Source of the DNA: CAZAKZ01 sp964485695
Lineage (GTDB): Bacteria; Planctomycetota; JAFGQW01
Reading direction: 5' to 3'
NCBI GenBank assembly: GCA_964485695.1
Contig: CAZAKZ010000003.1
Coordinates: 1 to 64,000 of the forward strand
Length of the DNA: 64,000 nt
Under the pieces are notes generated by a model. The model saw only the letters and a program-made list of their open reading frames with translations. It ran no database searches and was not told the origin of the DNA. Both the position numbers and the translations under genes were made by a program. Within the stretch, counting starts at the first letter, position 1. Each line of letters begins with the position of its first letter. Positions 62,283 through 64,000 of the stretch are shown in pieces.

Positions 62283-64000
62283 ATGCCAGCAACCATCGAT
62301 CACAACGCACTCGGGTTCATGATGCAGAACGCCTGGGTGATCCCTTTCCTGCCGTTCGTGACCTTTCTGATCTGCGGACTGATGGGCAGGGTGCTCGGAG
62401 ACCGGCTGGTTCCCATCATCGCCACCGCATCGGTGTTCGTCTCGGCCGTCTGGGGCTACGCCGTCGCCTACGAGTACTACACGATGTTCCACGAAGGGGG
62501 CTGCCAGGCGATCATCCCGTTTGCCTTCGAGTGGCTCTCCTTCCAGGAAAACCTGGCCGTGAATATCGGCGTGCTCCTCGATCCCATCTCCATCCTGCTC
62601 ATCGTGGTCGTGACCACGGTGAGCGCTCTGGTGCACCTGTATTCCATCGGCTACATGCACGGAGAGTTCGGCATCCGGCGCTACTTCACCTTCCTGAACC
62701 TGTTCACCTTCAGCATGCTCGGCCTCGTGGTGGCGCCCAACATCCTCCAGACCTTCATCTGCTGGGAGGGGGTGGGGATCTGCTCCTTCCTCCTCATCGG
62801 TTACTACTACGAGAAACCGTCGGCCGTATCGGCCTCGAAGAAGGCCTTCATCGTGACCCGGTTTGCAGACCTGGGCTTCCTCCTGGGGATGATCATCCTG
62901 GGCTGGTGGGGATTCGAGTCCTTCGGCAAGCTCGCCCCTGTCGTCCAGGCCGAGGTGTCTTCCACGGGCGGCCTCGGCCTCCAGCCCTTCGACTTCCAGT
63001 ATCTCTGCAACGAGAACACTCTGAAGCTGATCTTGGCCGAGGGGCCGTCGTTCCTGGGGCTCAACGCCCTGACCTGGGCCCTTCTCCTCATCTTCATGGG
63101 CGCTGCAGGTAAGAGCGCCATGTTCCCGCTGCACATCTGGTTGCCGGACGCCATGGAGGGCCCGACACCCGTGTCCGCGCTCATCCACGCCGCGACCATG
63201 GTGGTGGCCGGCGTCTACCTCGTGGCGCGTCTCTTCACAGGCTACGCCATGGAGGGCACGGCGATCCTGGTGGTGGCGTACGTCGGCGCTTTCACGTGTC
63301 TCTTCGCGGCCCTCATCGGCTGCACCCAGGACGACATCAAGCGGGTTCTGGCCTTCTCGACCCTGAGTCAGCTCGGCTACATGATGTTCGCGCTGGGCGT
63401 GGCCACCCTGGTGGATTCCCTCGGATACACGGCCTCCATGTTCCACCTGTTCACCCACGCCTTCTTCAAGGCGCTGCTCTTCCTCGGGGCGGGCGCGGTC
63501 ATCCACGCCGTGCACTCCAACGAGATCTGGGACATGGGCGGGCTGAGAAAGAAGATGCCCGTCACGCACATCACGTTCCTCATCGCCACGCTGGCCATTG
63601 CCGGCGTGCCGCCGCTGGCCGGGTTCTACTCCAAGGACGAAATACTGACCGCTGCGTCCCACCACCACCAGTTCATCTATATCCTCGGGCTGGCTGTGGC
63701 GGGTATCACGGCGTTTTACATGTTCCGCATCTACTTCGTGACTTTCTGGGGCAAGTACAGGAGCGAGAACGCCGAGCACGCCCATGAGGCCCCGGCAACG
63801 ATGTATATTCCGCTCATCATCCTGGCTTGCCTTTCCGTTGTGGCCGGCGCTGTCTGGCCCTACGTGCTGCACCTGGGCAACCTCGTCACCATCGGCGAGC
63901 CGCTCGAGCATCATGGCCTCGACTGGTCCGTGGCGGCGCCCTCCATCGGCGTGGGCCTCTTCGGCATCTTCATGGCCTGGTTCATGTATGCCGGCGACAG
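62283..64000 (+). CDS. nuoL: NADH-quinone oxidoreductase subunit L (3' end outside window)
   Basis: The first ~572 codons of the large antiporter-like subunit; the frame is open to the window edge. It shows 'LFTFSMLGLVVAPNILQTF', 'CWEGVGICSFLLIGYYYEKP' with the conserved Glu, and the proton-channel motif 'AAGKSAMFPLHIWLPDAMEG' followed by 'PTPVSALIHAATMVVAGVYL'. GGGGA lies before the ATG. nuoM and nuoN would be expected next; no nuoE, F or G is in this cluster. Confidence 0.95.
   Translation, partial: MPATIDHNALGFMMQNAWVIPFLPFVTFLICGLMGRVLGDRLVPIIATASVFVSAVWGYAVAYEYYTMFHEGGCQAIIPFAFEWLSFQENLAVNIGVLLDPISILLIVVVTTVSALVHLYSIGYMHGEFGIRRYFTFLNLFTFSMLGLVVAPNILQTFICWEGVGICSFLLIGYYYEKPSAVSASKKAFIVTRFADLGFLLGMIILGWWGFESFGKLAPVVQAEVSSTGGLGLQPFDFQYLCNENTLKLILAEGPSFLGLNALTWALLLIFMGAAGKSAMFPLHIWLPDAMEGPTPVSALIHAATMVVAGVYLVARLFTGYAMEGTAILVVAYVGAFTCLFAALIGCTQDDIKRVLAFSTLSQLGYMMFALGVATLVDSLGYTASMFHLFTHAFFKALLFLGAGAVIHAVHSNEIWDMGGLRKKMPVTHITFLIATLAIAGVPPLAGFYSKDEILTAASHHHQFIYILGLAVAGITAFYMFRIYFVTFWGKYRSENAEHAHEAPATMYIPLIILACLSVVAGAVWPYVLHLGNLVTIGEPLEHHGLDWSVAAPSIGVGLFGIFMAWFMYAGD

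Noticed and set aside
61887..63914. 675-codon minus-strand open frame across nuoK/nuoL
   Set aside because: Antisense to clear complex I subunits; composition (Glu/His/Gly-rich) is typical of a shadow frame.

Overview
The window is a GC-rich, gene-dense bacterial chromosome segment with a diderm envelope: an Omp85 protein next to a TamB-like protein, several lipobox signals and a complex I operon. I think a planctomycete-like or related environmental bacterium is most likely. The reasons are several copies of a ~330-residue secreted protein family, many secreted carbohydrate-active proteins (GH172, a six-hairpin glycosidase), a formylglycine-enzyme-like lipoprotein and HEAT/TPR secreted proteins. 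No rRNA, tRNA or ribosomal protein gene is present to prove this. I saw no CRISPR array, complete insertion sequence or prophage.

Layout. 1-10.1 kb: one secreted family protein, then a + strand sugar (rhamnose-type) catabolic operon: glycosidase, L-rhamnose isomerase, rhamnulokinase, TIM-barrel isomerase, CGGC protein, sodium:solute symporter, old-yellow-enzyme reductase. 10.3-18 kb: a HEAT/transglutaminase/TPR protein, two lipoproteins, cysE-cysK, and an FGE-like lipoprotein with a second lipoprotein. 18.2-24.4 kb: three overlapping + strand genes (Gfo/Idh oxidoreductase, Asp-box propeller lipoprotein, putative glycoside hydrolase) that look like one glycan-processing operon. 24.4-27 kb: a worn accessory patch with a broken HepT/MntA pair, an intact VapBC pair and an amber-interrupted phenylalanine hydroxylase. 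27.1-33.3 kb: tamA-like and tamB-like genes. 33.5-37.2 kb: two tandem secreted paralogues and a secreted esterase-like protein. 37.2-42.3 kb: a - strand nucleotide-sugar and glycosyltransferase operon. 42.5-47.6 kb: a candidate selenoprotein, a purine permease and a membrane MutS-like ATPase. 47.6-54 kb: two sulfotransferases, a GNAT protein, an FkbM methyltransferase, a GH172 protein and a small anchored protein. 54-56.3 kb: an enoyl-CoA hydratase converging on a second UGA-interrupted gene. 56.7-64 kb: nuoABCDHIJKL (complex I without EFG), nuoL running off the end.

Most notable: two genes are interrupted by a single in-frame UGA, after which the same frame continues with the genome's codon bias to a second stop. 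In the first, UGA falls exactly at the first Cys of a thioredoxin CxxC, giving U-G-G-C. In the second it gives U-G-F-T-C inside a beta-rich C-terminal domain. Both have a hairpin at the distance and with the loop guanosine expected of a bacterial SECIS. UGA is the ordinary stop of many neighbours, so general recoding is excluded and selenocysteine is the simplest explanation. Two families of short palindromic elements (about 70 and 110 bp, two copies each) also occur, all four where genes converge.
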